A stretch of 5,354 nucleotides of DNA, taken from the NCBI GenBank assembly GCA_035291405.1, contig DATDSD010000027.1:1-5354 (forward strand). The letters run 5' to 3'. Position 1 is the first letter of the stretch, and each line of letters opens with the position of its first letter. Shown one piece after another: positions 1 through 4,779 of the stretch. This DNA comes from UBA12026 sp035291405. Lineage in GTDB: Bacteria > Patescibacteriota > Microgenomatia > UBA8517. The notes under the pieces were generated by a model that saw nothing but the letters and a program-made list of their open reading frames with translations, was not told where the DNA came from and made no database searches. The translations under genes were made by a program, and so were the position numbers.

Positions 1-1
1 T

Positions 2-1624
2 TACCCCGATACCAGAATCGCTATCTCGGGGGAACCATCGTGGTTTAATCGCAAATTAGCTTTTTTCTCACCACAATATGAAAAAATTGATGAGGGACAT
101 GAAACTGTTCATACAGGAAAAATTATTGGAGTTTACCCTCAGACCGCAGGGCTTTCCAATAAATGGTTAAAGGCTAGAATTAAATATTCTTTAGATAGGG
201 TAAAGATAGAAGATTTTTTGGATAAAAATATTTTAGATAAATATAACTTATTATCATTTCAAAAAGCAATTGATAAAATTCATTTTCCTAAAAATTTAGA
301 AGAGGCGGAAAAAGCAAAAGAGAGACTGTCCTTTAATGAATTTTTTGATCTTTTGGTTAAGGCAAGAGAAAGAAAAAAGAAATTATTAAAAAAGAAAGGT
401 ATTTCCCTAACTATCGATCAACCAACTATTGATCAATTTATTTCTTCTTTGCCTTTTAAACTAACAGATTCGCAAATTAAGGTAACCAGTGAGATTCTAG
501 GAGATTTAAAAGAGAAAGTTCCGATGAATAGACTATTACAAGGTGACGTTGGAAGTGGAAAGACAGTAGTTTCCATAATTTCTTCCTTAGCAGTAATTGA
601 AAACGGATATCAAGTTGTAATTCTTGCTCCTACTCAAATTCTTGCTAATCAACATTACGAGACAATAAATAATTTACTTAAAAATTTAAAAATTAGATCA
701 ACTCTAATTACAGGAACCCAAGAAAAAAAAGGAGTTGGTAGAAGTGATATTTTTGTAGGAACTCATGCATTGATTAATAGAAAAGATTTCTTTGATAAAG
801 TTGGATTTGTCATAATTGATGAGCAACATAAATTCGGAGTAAAACAAATTGAATTTTTGAAAAAAATTAATCCTCATACTTTAACTATGACTGCAACACC
901 AATTCCTAGGACAATTGCTCAAACTTTATTTGCCGACATGGATCTTTCCATTCTTGATGAAATCCCTGAAAATAGACCAAAAATAAAAACGTGGTTAGTA
1001 CCAAACGAAAAAAGAAATAATGCATATGATTGGATTAAATCACAAATTACAAACAACGATTCTCAAACATTTATTATTTGCCCACTCGTAGAGGAATCTG
1101 AAACTGAAACATTAAAGGACATAAAATCTGTTAAAAAAGAGTTTGAAAACTTAAAGTTAATTTTTAATAAATTTAATCTAGGGCTTTTATATGGAAAAAT
1201 GAAAGAAAAAGAAAAAAATGACATTCTTAGAAAATTTAAAACGAAAGAAATAGATATCCTTGTCTCAACTCCAGTGGTTGAAGTAGGTATTGATGTTCCC
1301 AATGCCACTATCATGGTAATTGAAGGATCAGACAGATTTGGACTTGCCCAATTACATCAATTAAGGGGTAGGGTAGGACGAGGTAAAAAAGAATCATATT
1401 GTTTACTATTTACTGAAAATAATTCCCAAAAAGCAATTAATAGACTAACAGCACTGACAAAAACAACGTCAGGATTTGAACTTGCAGAGTTAGACCTAAA
1501 ACTACGTGGTGCAGGAGATGTATTAGGAGTAAAACAAAGTGGATTTGGAAATCTAAAAATTGCAGATTGGTCTGACACAAAACTTATTAAAATAGTAACA
1601 GAAGTAGTTACAAAAGAACAATAA
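2..1624 (+). CDS. recG: ATP-dependent DNA helicase RecG (5' partial)
   Basis: RecG is a superfamily 2 helicase that remodels stalled replication forks and branch-migrates Holliday junctions in the cytoplasm. The frame is open from base 2 with no stop, so the gene begins upstream of the window; a TTG at 218 is internal. 540 residues are visible. Residues 1-70 are the end of the wedge/OB region, with the RecG-like stretch VYPQTAGLSNKWL. Helicase motifs follow in order: Walker A GDVGSGKT (about 181-188), PTQILANQHY, the DEQH box in IIDEQHKFGV (about 273), TATPIPRT (about 297-304), VVEVGIDVPNAT, motif VI LRGRVGRG (about 454-461), and the RecG C-terminal signature LRGAGDVLGVKQSG (about 501-514). 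Only about 26 residues follow that signature, shorter than in many RecG proteins (from memory of the family). All catalytic motifs seen are intact. The next gene starts 37 bases downstream with its own apparent promoter. Confidence 0.96.
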   Translation, partial: YPDTRIAISGEPSWFNRKLAFFSPQYEKIDEGHETVHTGKIIGVYPQTAGLSNKWLKARIKYSLDRVKIEDFLDKNILDKYNLLSFQKAIDKIHFPKNLEEAEKAKERLSFNEFFDLLVKARERKKKLLKKKGISLTIDQPTIDQFISSLPFKLTDSQIKVTSEILGDLKEKVPMNRLLQGDVGSGKTVVSIISSLAVIENGYQVVILAPTQILANQHYETINNLLKNLKIRSTLITGTQEKKGVGRSDIFVGTHALINRKDFFDKVGFVIIDEQHKFGVKQIEFLKKINPHTLTMTATPIPRTIAQTLFADMDLSILDEIPENRPKIKTWLVPNEKRNNAYDWIKSQITNNDSQTFIICPLVEESETETLKDIKSVKKEFENLKLIFNKFNLGLLYGKMKEKEKNDILRKFKTKEIDILVSTPVVEVGIDVPNATIMVIEGSDRFGLAQLHQLRGRVGRGKKESYCLLFTENNSQKAINRLTALTKTTSGFELAELDLKLRGAGDVLGVKQSGFGNLKIADWSDTKLIKIVTEVVTKEQ

Positions 1625-1625
1625 C

Positions 1626-1653
1626 TGGACAAAATAAAAAATTGTATTAAAAT
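1626..1653 (+). promoter_or_regulatory. Predicted sigma70-type promoter for the interrupted ORF at 1662
   Basis: A TGGACA box (1626-1631, five of six matches to TTGACA) and a TAAAAT box (1648-1653, five of six matches to TATAAT) are separated by 16 bases, directly after the recG stop. Only eight bases separate the -10 box from the ATG at 1662, so transcription would start at or just before the A of the start codon. The assignment rests on motif match and spacing only; AT-rich DNA yields chance -10 boxes, but the -35 match and the repeat of this geometry at rpmF and rpsP support it. Confidence 0.5.
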
Positions 1654-1661
1654 TCGAAGTT

Positions 1662-1973
1662 ATGAGAAGAGAAAGGCACGATAAATATGAATCTTCTGAT
1701 CTTGGTTTGGGAATGTTTATTAAAAATTTTCCTCATGTTTTTCCCAGACAAAGAATTGAATATGCAAAAGAAGGCGGTGACATTTTTGTGGGTGGTACGC
1801 TTGCCAAAACGTCTACATAAACTCGAAATACAGTTAAAAAAATTGCAGGAAATCCATTCTTAAAAAACAATGTTAAATCTGAACCGCAAGACACTCCAGA
1901 AAAACCACGAAGATTTTACTACGAAGGCAATAGCCCAAAAGTAGCAAAAAGAGTTGCTGATCTTTTAAATTAA
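1662..1973 (+). pseudogene. Unrecognised 103-codon ORF interrupted by one in-frame TAA
   Basis: I do not recognise this family. From ATG 1662 the frame reads 52 codons (starting MRRERHDKYESSDLGLG) to a TAA at 1818-1820. It then continues without frameshift for 50 more codons (TRNTVKKIAGNPF... to ...KRVADLLN) to a second TAA at 1971-1973. The downstream half contains no in-frame ATG, GTG or TTG, so it could not easily be translated alone. In DNA this AT-rich several stops would be expected over 103 non-coding codons, so a single one suggests one former coding unit. A single C-to-T change of CAA (Gln) would create the stop. The product would be small, charged and soluble, with no membrane segment or signal peptide. 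Alternatives are a genuine 52-residue protein, programmed readthrough, or a sequencing error. It has its own predicted promoter and sits between recG and rpmF. Confidence 0.55.
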
Positions 1974-1981
1974 AATAGCCT

Positions 1982-2010
1982 TTGACTATAACCGCCACTT
2001 TCCCTATAAT
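1982..2010 (+). promoter_or_regulatory. Strong sigma70-type promoter for rpmF, predicted leaderless
   Basis: TTGACT (1982-1987, five of six matches to the -35 consensus) and a perfect TATAAT (2005-2010) are separated by the optimal 17 bases. This is the best promoter in the window and lies in the 43-base gap before rpmF. Only six bases lie between the -10 box and the ATG at 2017, so initiation six to eight bases after the box would place the transcript 5' end on or beside the start codon. No Shine-Dalgarno motif is present, which fits a leaderless message. Confidence 0.85.
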
Positions 2011-2016
2011 TAACTC

Positions 2017-2175
2017 ATGGCACCATTACCAAAGAAAAAACACAGCCACGGAAGGACCACAAGAAGAAGAAGTACTTTTAAGGCTTCTCTTTCTGCTGTT
2101 TCAAAATGTAAGGCTTGTGGAAAATTAAAAGAACCTCATAAAGTTTGTCCACATTGTGGAGCATATAAGAGTTAG
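2017..2175 (+). CDS. rpmF: Large ribosomal subunit protein bL32
   Basis: This is a 52-residue zinc-ribbon ribosomal protein of the 50S subunit, too short for most ORF cut-offs. The N-terminus has the L32 pattern, MAPLPKKKHSHGRTTRRRS, a basic tail that in this family contacts 23S rRNA. A four-cysteine zinc site follows: C31-x2-C34 and C44-x2-C47 (KCKACGK and VCPHCGA). All four zinc ligands are present, so this is the C+ form rather than the cysteine-free paralogue some bacteria induce under zinc limitation. The ATG is fixed by the conserved N-terminus and by the promoter immediately before it. The stop is TAG, one base from the stop of the opposing minus-strand gene. In many bacteria rpmF follows a DUF177 (YceD) gene; here none precedes it and it appears to be transcribed alone. 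Confidence 0.95.
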   Translation: MAPLPKKKHSHGRTTRRRSTFKASLSAVSKCKACGKLKEPHKVCPHCGAYKS

Positions 2176-2176
2176 A

Positions 2177-2398
2177 TTAACTACTAGCGGGGTTTACTCC
2201 TGATTCATTTTTTAATCTTGATAGAATTTTTTTGGGCTTTTCAACCAAACTTATATGCACAGGACATTCTGCGCATAGTGATCCTGGATGTTTACATTTT
2301 ACACTACCTTGAAAAGAAGGTATATTCAATAAATATTGACAATCAATTAGATAATTACTATCTGTCTTATCTTTTTTTCCTTTAACCCTTTCTCCCAT
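2177..2398 (-). CDS. Small cysteine-containing hypothetical protein (73 aa)
   Basis: I do not recognise a named family. The 73-residue protein has a lysine-rich N-terminus (MGERVKGKKDK) and then four cysteines at 20, 35, 42 and 45 (C-x14-C-x6-C-x2-C), with histidines at 37 and 48 (VKCKHPGSLCAECPVH). This could form a small zinc-binding or Fe-S site. No signal peptide or membrane helix is visible. The start is ATG at 2398, preceded by an extended -10 promoter and no Shine-Dalgarno motif. It is divergent from nusB and convergent with rpmF, with stops one base apart. The opposite strand shows no competing gene, and the cysteine clustering plus dedicated promoter make a real gene more likely than a chance frame, though the short length leaves doubt. 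Confidence 0.6.
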   Translation of the reverse strand: MGERVKGKKDKTDSNYLIDCQYLLNIPSFQGSVKCKHPGSLCAECPVHISLVEKPKKILSRLKNESGVNPASS

Positions 2399-2408
2399 AT
2401 AATAAGCG

Positions 2409-2436
2409 ATTATATCAAAATAGTTGCGAAGGTAAA
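2409..2436 (-). promoter_or_regulatory. Extended -10 promoter for the 73-aa minus-strand gene
   Basis: Read on the minus strand, TTTACC (2436-2431, four of six matches to -35) is followed after 16 bases by a perfect TATAAT (2414-2409) preceded directly by TGA, giving the extended -10 motif TGnTATAAT. Ten bases separate the box from the ATG, so the leader would be only about two to four bases long. The -35 box is modest, but extended -10 promoters depend less on it. Confidence 0.6.
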
Positions 2437-2479
2437 TAAGAGTTACATTTAAACCTTTAATTTGTTAAACTTGAACAAT

Positions 2480-2848
2480 ATGAAGACAGCTACCGATCCA
2501 AGACATTTAAGGCGAAGGAATGCTGTTAAGTTTTTGTTTGCGGAAAGTTTTACACATCAAAAAGATCTTCCTGATATTGTAAAGAATATTTTAAAACAAA
2601 CAAAGAAATTAAATACAATTATTGAAAAGTCAGCTCCAACATGGCCTATTGATAAAATAAATAAGATCGACCTTGCGATACTTCATTTGGCAATATACGA
2701 GTTAAATAACGAGGATACTCCTCCTAAGGTTGTAATAGATGAAGCAGTAGAACTGGCAAAAGAATTTGGATCTGAGTCGTCAGGATCTTTTGTTAATGGC
2801 GTATTAGGTACTGTTTTTGATAAAATTGACAAGAAAGAAGAAAAGTAA
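2480..2848 (+). CDS. nusB: Transcription antitermination factor NusB
   Basis: In characterised bacteria NusB pairs with NusE (S10) and binds boxA RNA in the rRNA antitermination complex. The 122-residue protein shows the family pattern in order: DPRHLRRRNAVKFLFAESF (6-24), W55 in TWPIDKINKIDLAILHLAIYEL (54-75), PPKVVIDEAVELAKEFG (81-97) and the signature SGSFVNGVLG (101-110). It is somewhat shorter than E. coli NusB (139 residues). I chose ATG 2480 because homologous-looking N-termini start near MKTA-DPRH; in-frame TTG codons at 2462 and 2471 could extend it by six or three residues. No Shine-Dalgarno motif precedes any of these. A TTTAAT box at 2456-2461 could be its -10 element, but no good -35 is seen. 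rnc follows after seven bases, so the two probably share a transcript, both acting on rRNA. Confidence 0.93.
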   Translation: MKTATDPRHLRRRNAVKFLFAESFTHQKDLPDIVKNILKQTKKLNTIIEKSAPTWPIDKINKIDLAILHLAIYELNNEDTPPKVVIDEAVELAKEFGSESSGSFVNGVLGTVFDKIDKKEEK

Positions 2849-2870
2849 CTTTTAAATGATAACTTTTAAA
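2846..2870 (+). repeat. 11-bp direct repeat spanning the nusB stop and rnc start
   Basis: TAACTTTTAAA occurs at 2846-2856 and again at 2860-2870, a 14-base period with three bases between copies. The first copy contains the nusB stop codon (TAA 2846-2848) and the A of the rnc start codon; the second encodes rnc residues 2-5. It looks like a small tandem duplication at the gene junction. A role in translation is not evident. Confidence 0.7.
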
Positions 2871-3524
2871 GATAAAAATCTACTAAAACAAGCCTTAACT
2901 CATAGATCATGGGTGAATGAAAACGTCAAAAATTTGGGAACAAATGAAAGATTAGAATTTTTAGGAGATGCTATTTTAGAATTTATTGTTTCTAAAGATA
3001 TTTATAAAAGATTTCCAGACAAAGAAGAGGGTTATTTGACCTCTCTAAGGGCAAATCTTGTTAATACCAAAAACTTGGCAAGTTTAGCAAAAAACATAGG
3101 AATTGGTAAGGAAATCTATTTATCCAAAGGGGAAGAGGATGGTGGGGGAAGAGAGAACCCTTCACTCCTTGCCGATACTGTTGAGGCTATAATTGGTGGG
3201 TTATTTTTGGACCAAGGCTTAGCTGCAGCTGAAAAATTTATTGAGGAAAACATATTAGTTGACGTAGAGAAAAAAACTAAAAACTCACTTAAAGACCCTA
3301 AAAGTCTTCTTCAAGAAAAGATTCAAAGCAAAGGTCTTTCTGCTCCTAAATATCAAGTCCTTGAAGAGGTTGGACCAGATCATAATAAAGTATTTACAAT
3401 AGAAGTAATAATTGACAACAAAAGAGTGGCAAAAGGTACTGGAAAAAGTAAATCTGAGGGAGAACAAGATGCAGCCATTCAAGCACTTTCTTCATATTGT
3501 GGAATAACCTACAATAATTTATAG
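2856..3524 (+). CDS. rnc: Ribonuclease III
   Basis: RNase III is a cytoplasmic Mg2+-dependent endonuclease that cuts double-stranded RNA, notably rRNA precursors and structured mRNAs. The 222-residue length matches the usual ~225. The catalytic domain (about 1-140) has the signature NERLEFLGDA with acidic residues E31, E34 and D38, plus D107 and E110 in LLADTVEAIIGG; together these match the known active-site carboxylates. The double-stranded RNA-binding domain occupies about 147-213, starting DPKSLLQEKIQSKG, with the conserved KGTGKSKSEGEQDAA near its end. ATG 2856 is set by the family-typical start (LLKQALTHRSW at 9-19). No Shine-Dalgarno motif is seen; the seven-base gap after nusB suggests a shared transcript. 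The stop TAG is followed at once by a small hairpin. Confidence 0.96.
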   Translation: MITFKDKNLLKQALTHRSWVNENVKNLGTNERLEFLGDAILEFIVSKDIYKRFPDKEEGYLTSLRANLVNTKNLASLAKNIGIGKEIYLSKGEEDGGGRENPSLLADTVEAIIGGLFLDQGLAAAEKFIEENILVDVEKKTKNSLKDPKSLLQEKIQSKGLSAPKYQVLEEVGPDHNKVFTIEVIIDNKRVAKGTGKSKSEGEQDAAIQALSSYCGITYNNL

Positions 3525-3537
3525 CCACGTCGAGTGG
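3525..3537 (+). repeat. Short hairpin directly after the rnc stop
   Basis: CCAC (3525-3528) and GTGG (3534-3537) can pair around the five-base loop GTCGA, beginning at the base after the rnc stop. There is no downstream T-run, so it does not qualify as an intrinsic terminator. It may simply cap or be processed from the nusB-rnc transcript 3' end. Confidence 0.4.
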
Positions 3538-3541
3538 ATAC

Positions 3542-3583
3542 ATACTCTCAAGCGAGGGTTGCATACCCGAGCATGAGGAGTAT
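3542..3583. repeat. Imperfect inverted repeat overlapping the rpsP promoter
   Basis: ATACTCTCA (3542-3550) pairs with TGA-G-GAGTAT (3574-3583) with one bulged G at 3577, giving nine base pairs. Inside it GGGT (3556-3559) pairs with ACCC (3565-3568) around TGCAT. The block is GC-richer than its surroundings. The dyad spans the -35 element and its last base is the first base of the -10 box, so as DNA it is positioned like an operator. As RNA it would lie in the 3' tail of the rnc transcript. Neither use is proven. Confidence 0.5.
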
Positions 3584-3588
3584 ATAAT
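3559..3588 (+). promoter_or_regulatory. Predicted promoter for rpsP-khpA, leaderless
   Basis: A perfect TATAAT lies at 3583-3588, with TTGCAT (3559-3564; TTG conserved) 18 bases upstream as a weak -35. Seven bases separate the -10 box from the rpsP ATG at 3596, putting the likely transcription start at or next to the start codon. A GAGGAG at 3575-3580 resembles a Shine-Dalgarno site but is 15 bases from the ATG and would lie upstream of the transcript start. Confidence 0.65.
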
Positions 3589-3595
3589 ACCCTTT

Positions 3596-3853
3596 ATGTC
3601 AGTATCAATAAAATTGTCTAGATTTGGAGCTAAAAATAATTGCTTTTATAGAATTGTTGCTGGAACAACAAGGTCAAAAGTTGATGGTAAGAACCTGGGG
3701 GTTATAGGAACATATGATCCAAAAAAGAAAAAGTTAGAGTTAGATAATAAAAAACTTGAGGATTGGATCAAAAAAGGTGCAATTTTAACTGAAGGAGTCA
3801 GAAAAATCATAACTAAAAAAACAAAACCAAAAATATTAAAAATAAAAAAATGA
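3596..3853 (+). CDS. rpsP: Small ribosomal subunit protein bS16
   Basis: S16 binds 16S rRNA in the 5' and central domains and is needed for 30S assembly. The 85-residue product matches family length. The conserved N-terminal half is clear: VSIKLSRFGAKNNCFYRIVA (3-22), then TRSKVDGKNLGVIGTYDP, corresponding to the family pattern of basic residues, DG, and LGxYDP. The C-terminus is lysine-rich. The start is fixed by the family pattern and by the promoter seven bases upstream. The stop TGA overlaps the ATG of khpA (ATGA at 3850-3853), which implies translational coupling and shows that TGA is a stop codon here, arguing against the TGA-as-glycine code of Gracilibacteria and Absconditabacteria. 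Confidence 0.95.
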   Translation: MSVSIKLSRFGAKNNCFYRIVAGTTRSKVDGKNLGVIGTYDPKKKKLELDNKKLEDWIKKGAILTEGVRKIITKKTKPKILKIKK

Positions 3854-4089
3854 GAGAACTTTTAGAATTTATAATAGGAAATATATTAGGAAAAACTGCA
3901 AAATTTGAAGTAACTGAAGAGGATAATGATTCAGTTGTTACTTTAACTGTTAAAACAGAAGAAAAAGATGGGGGATTAATCATAGGAAAACAGGGAAAGG
4001 TTATTAAAGCCATTAGAAATATTTTAAGAATTAAGGCAACTCTTGAAAAGAAAAAAATAATACTTCTTGTTAATCCAAATAGTAATTAA
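3850..4089 (+). CDS. khpA: KH-domain RNA-binding protein KhpA
   Basis: This is a 79-residue single KH-domain protein. Its GxxG RNA-binding loop is intact: G46-K-Q-G49 within GGLIIGKQGKVIKAIRNILR. In Firmicutes KhpA pairs with KhpB (Jag/EloR) and influences cell elongation and RNA turnover; whether that partner exists here cannot be seen. The N-terminus MRELLEFIIGNIL fits the family, and ATG 3850 overlaps the rpsP stop by four bases, so it is probably translated by coupling; no Shine-Dalgarno motif is visible. The rpsP-khpA pairing is common. In many bacteria rimM, trmD and rplS follow, but here the cluster ends and convergent pil genes begin 15 bases on. Confidence 0.9.
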   Translation: MRELLEFIIGNILGKTAKFEVTEEDNDSVVTLTVKTEEKDGGLIIGKQGKVIKAIRNILRIKATLEKKKIILLVNPNSN

Positions 4090-4119
4090 GATATTAAAGC
4101 TTCTTTAGTTAAAAATATC
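4090..4119. terminator. Possible weak bidirectional terminator between khpA and pilO
   Basis: GATATT (4090-4095) and AATATC (4114-4119) form an inverted repeat just after the khpA stop, and TAAAG (4095-4099) with CTTTA (4103-4107) form an alternative inner hairpin with a three-base loop. The stems are AT-rich and no long T-run follows, and the right arm lies inside the last codons of pilO. Position between convergent genes is the main argument. Confidence 0.25.
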
Positions 4120-4779
4120 TTCTCGAATTGGAAATTCATTTACATCAGGCATACCAAATGTTGGCATCTCATAACTAGATAGACTATTTAGTACGTCCAA
4201 TTCTTCGGCAGTCAAACTATTTATTTGACCGGTTACTGCTGGTATTTTCTTTAAAGCCTCTGAGGAAAAGAAATTTAGAGTAACTGAGGCTGACAAAAGA
4301 CCCTCATTCTCAGTAATTGATAATTTATTAATGTTTGCTAGTGGAAGAACTTTTTCAAAAGAGTTTAAAAATTGATCTAAATTAGTCTGATCACCTATAA
4401 TATCAAAGGATATTGAAGTTTTATCAATATCTTTGGTCTCGGTGACAGTATTTGTAGCTTTGAGATTTTCAATTGTCAATCCTAAAGAATTTGCTTTATT
4501 CTTAACTTGATTTAATCCAAAAAGAGAAACACCTTTACTGGGTAGGGCAATGTCTGCATAATTAACATTCTGTGCGACACTTTCTTTAACACTTTTTAAA
4601 ATATCAATTTTTTGACTTAATTGGTTATTAAGAACCTTTGCCTTGCTACTTTTTTCACTCAACGTTTTTATCTTGTTAACACCAAAGAAAACAGTAAAGA
4701 AAAAAAGTGAAATAATTACTACCATTATTAAAACTGGTTTGCCTAAATATTTAAGCTGACTGTTAGTACTATATTCCAT
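4105..4779 (-). CDS. pilO: PilO-like type IV pilus inner-membrane alignment protein
   Basis: PilO pairs with PilN in the inner membrane and links the cytoplasmic PilM ring to the rest of a type IV pilus or related secretion machine. The 224-residue protein has a short cytoplasmic N-terminus, one membrane helix at about 15-34 (PVLIMVVIISLFFFTVFFGV), a polar coiled-coil-like stretch at about 36-70, then a ferredoxin-like alpha/beta domain (about 80-171) with the recurring pattern NKANSLGLTIENLKA and DQTNLDQFLNSFEKVLP. Identity rests on this architecture and gene order more than on sequence, as PilO diverges fast. The last ~53 residues are an acidic, proline-containing tail. The start ATG overlaps the 3' end of pilN by 11 bases, with no Shine-Dalgarno motif, implying coupled translation. 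Confidence 0.8.
   Translation of the reverse strand: MEYSTNSQLKYLGKPVLIMVVIISLFFFTVFFGVNKIKTLSEKSSKAKVLNNQLSQKIDILKSVKESVAQNVNYADIALPSKGVSLFGLNQVKNKANSLGLTIENLKATNTVTETKDIDKTSISFDIIGDQTNLDQFLNSFEKVLPLANINKLSITENEGLLSASVTLNFFSSEALKKIPAVTGQINSLTAEELDVLNSLSSYEMPTFGMPDVNEFPIREDIFN

Noticed and set aside
218..220. TTG as the recG start codon
   Set aside because: The frame is open upstream to the window edge and encodes recognisable RecG wedge-domain sequence, so the TTG is internal.
1063..1632. Two minus-strand open frames opposite recG (1063-1314 and 1357-1632)
   Set aside because: They lie wholly or almost wholly antisense to strongly conserved helicase motifs, and their translations are serine- and phenylalanine-rich low-information strings without motifs.
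1947..1966. AAAAGA/TCTTTT hairpin as a terminator before rpmF
   Set aside because: The stem is weak and AT-only apart from one pair, lies inside the coding frame, and has an eight-base loop; it is expected by chance in this composition.
3285..3482. Minus-strand open frame opposite rnc
   Set aside because: It is antisense to the conserved double-stranded RNA-binding domain; its phenylalanine-rich translation is the expected shadow of lysine-rich coding sequence.
3575..3580. GAGGAG as the rpsP Shine-Dalgarno site
   Set aside because: It is 15 bases from the ATG, too far for normal spacing, and the perfect TATAAT lies between it and the ATG.
3525..3595. tRNA gene or small structured RNA such as a riboswitch before rpsP
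   Set aside because: No cloverleaf arms, GTTC-like T-loop or CCA end can be arranged, and the predicted transcription start lies after the structure, so it cannot act as an rpsP leader.
3813..4013. Minus-strand open frame across the rpsP-khpA junction
   Set aside because: It is antisense to two well-supported genes and has no promoter, ribosome binding site or recognisable motif.
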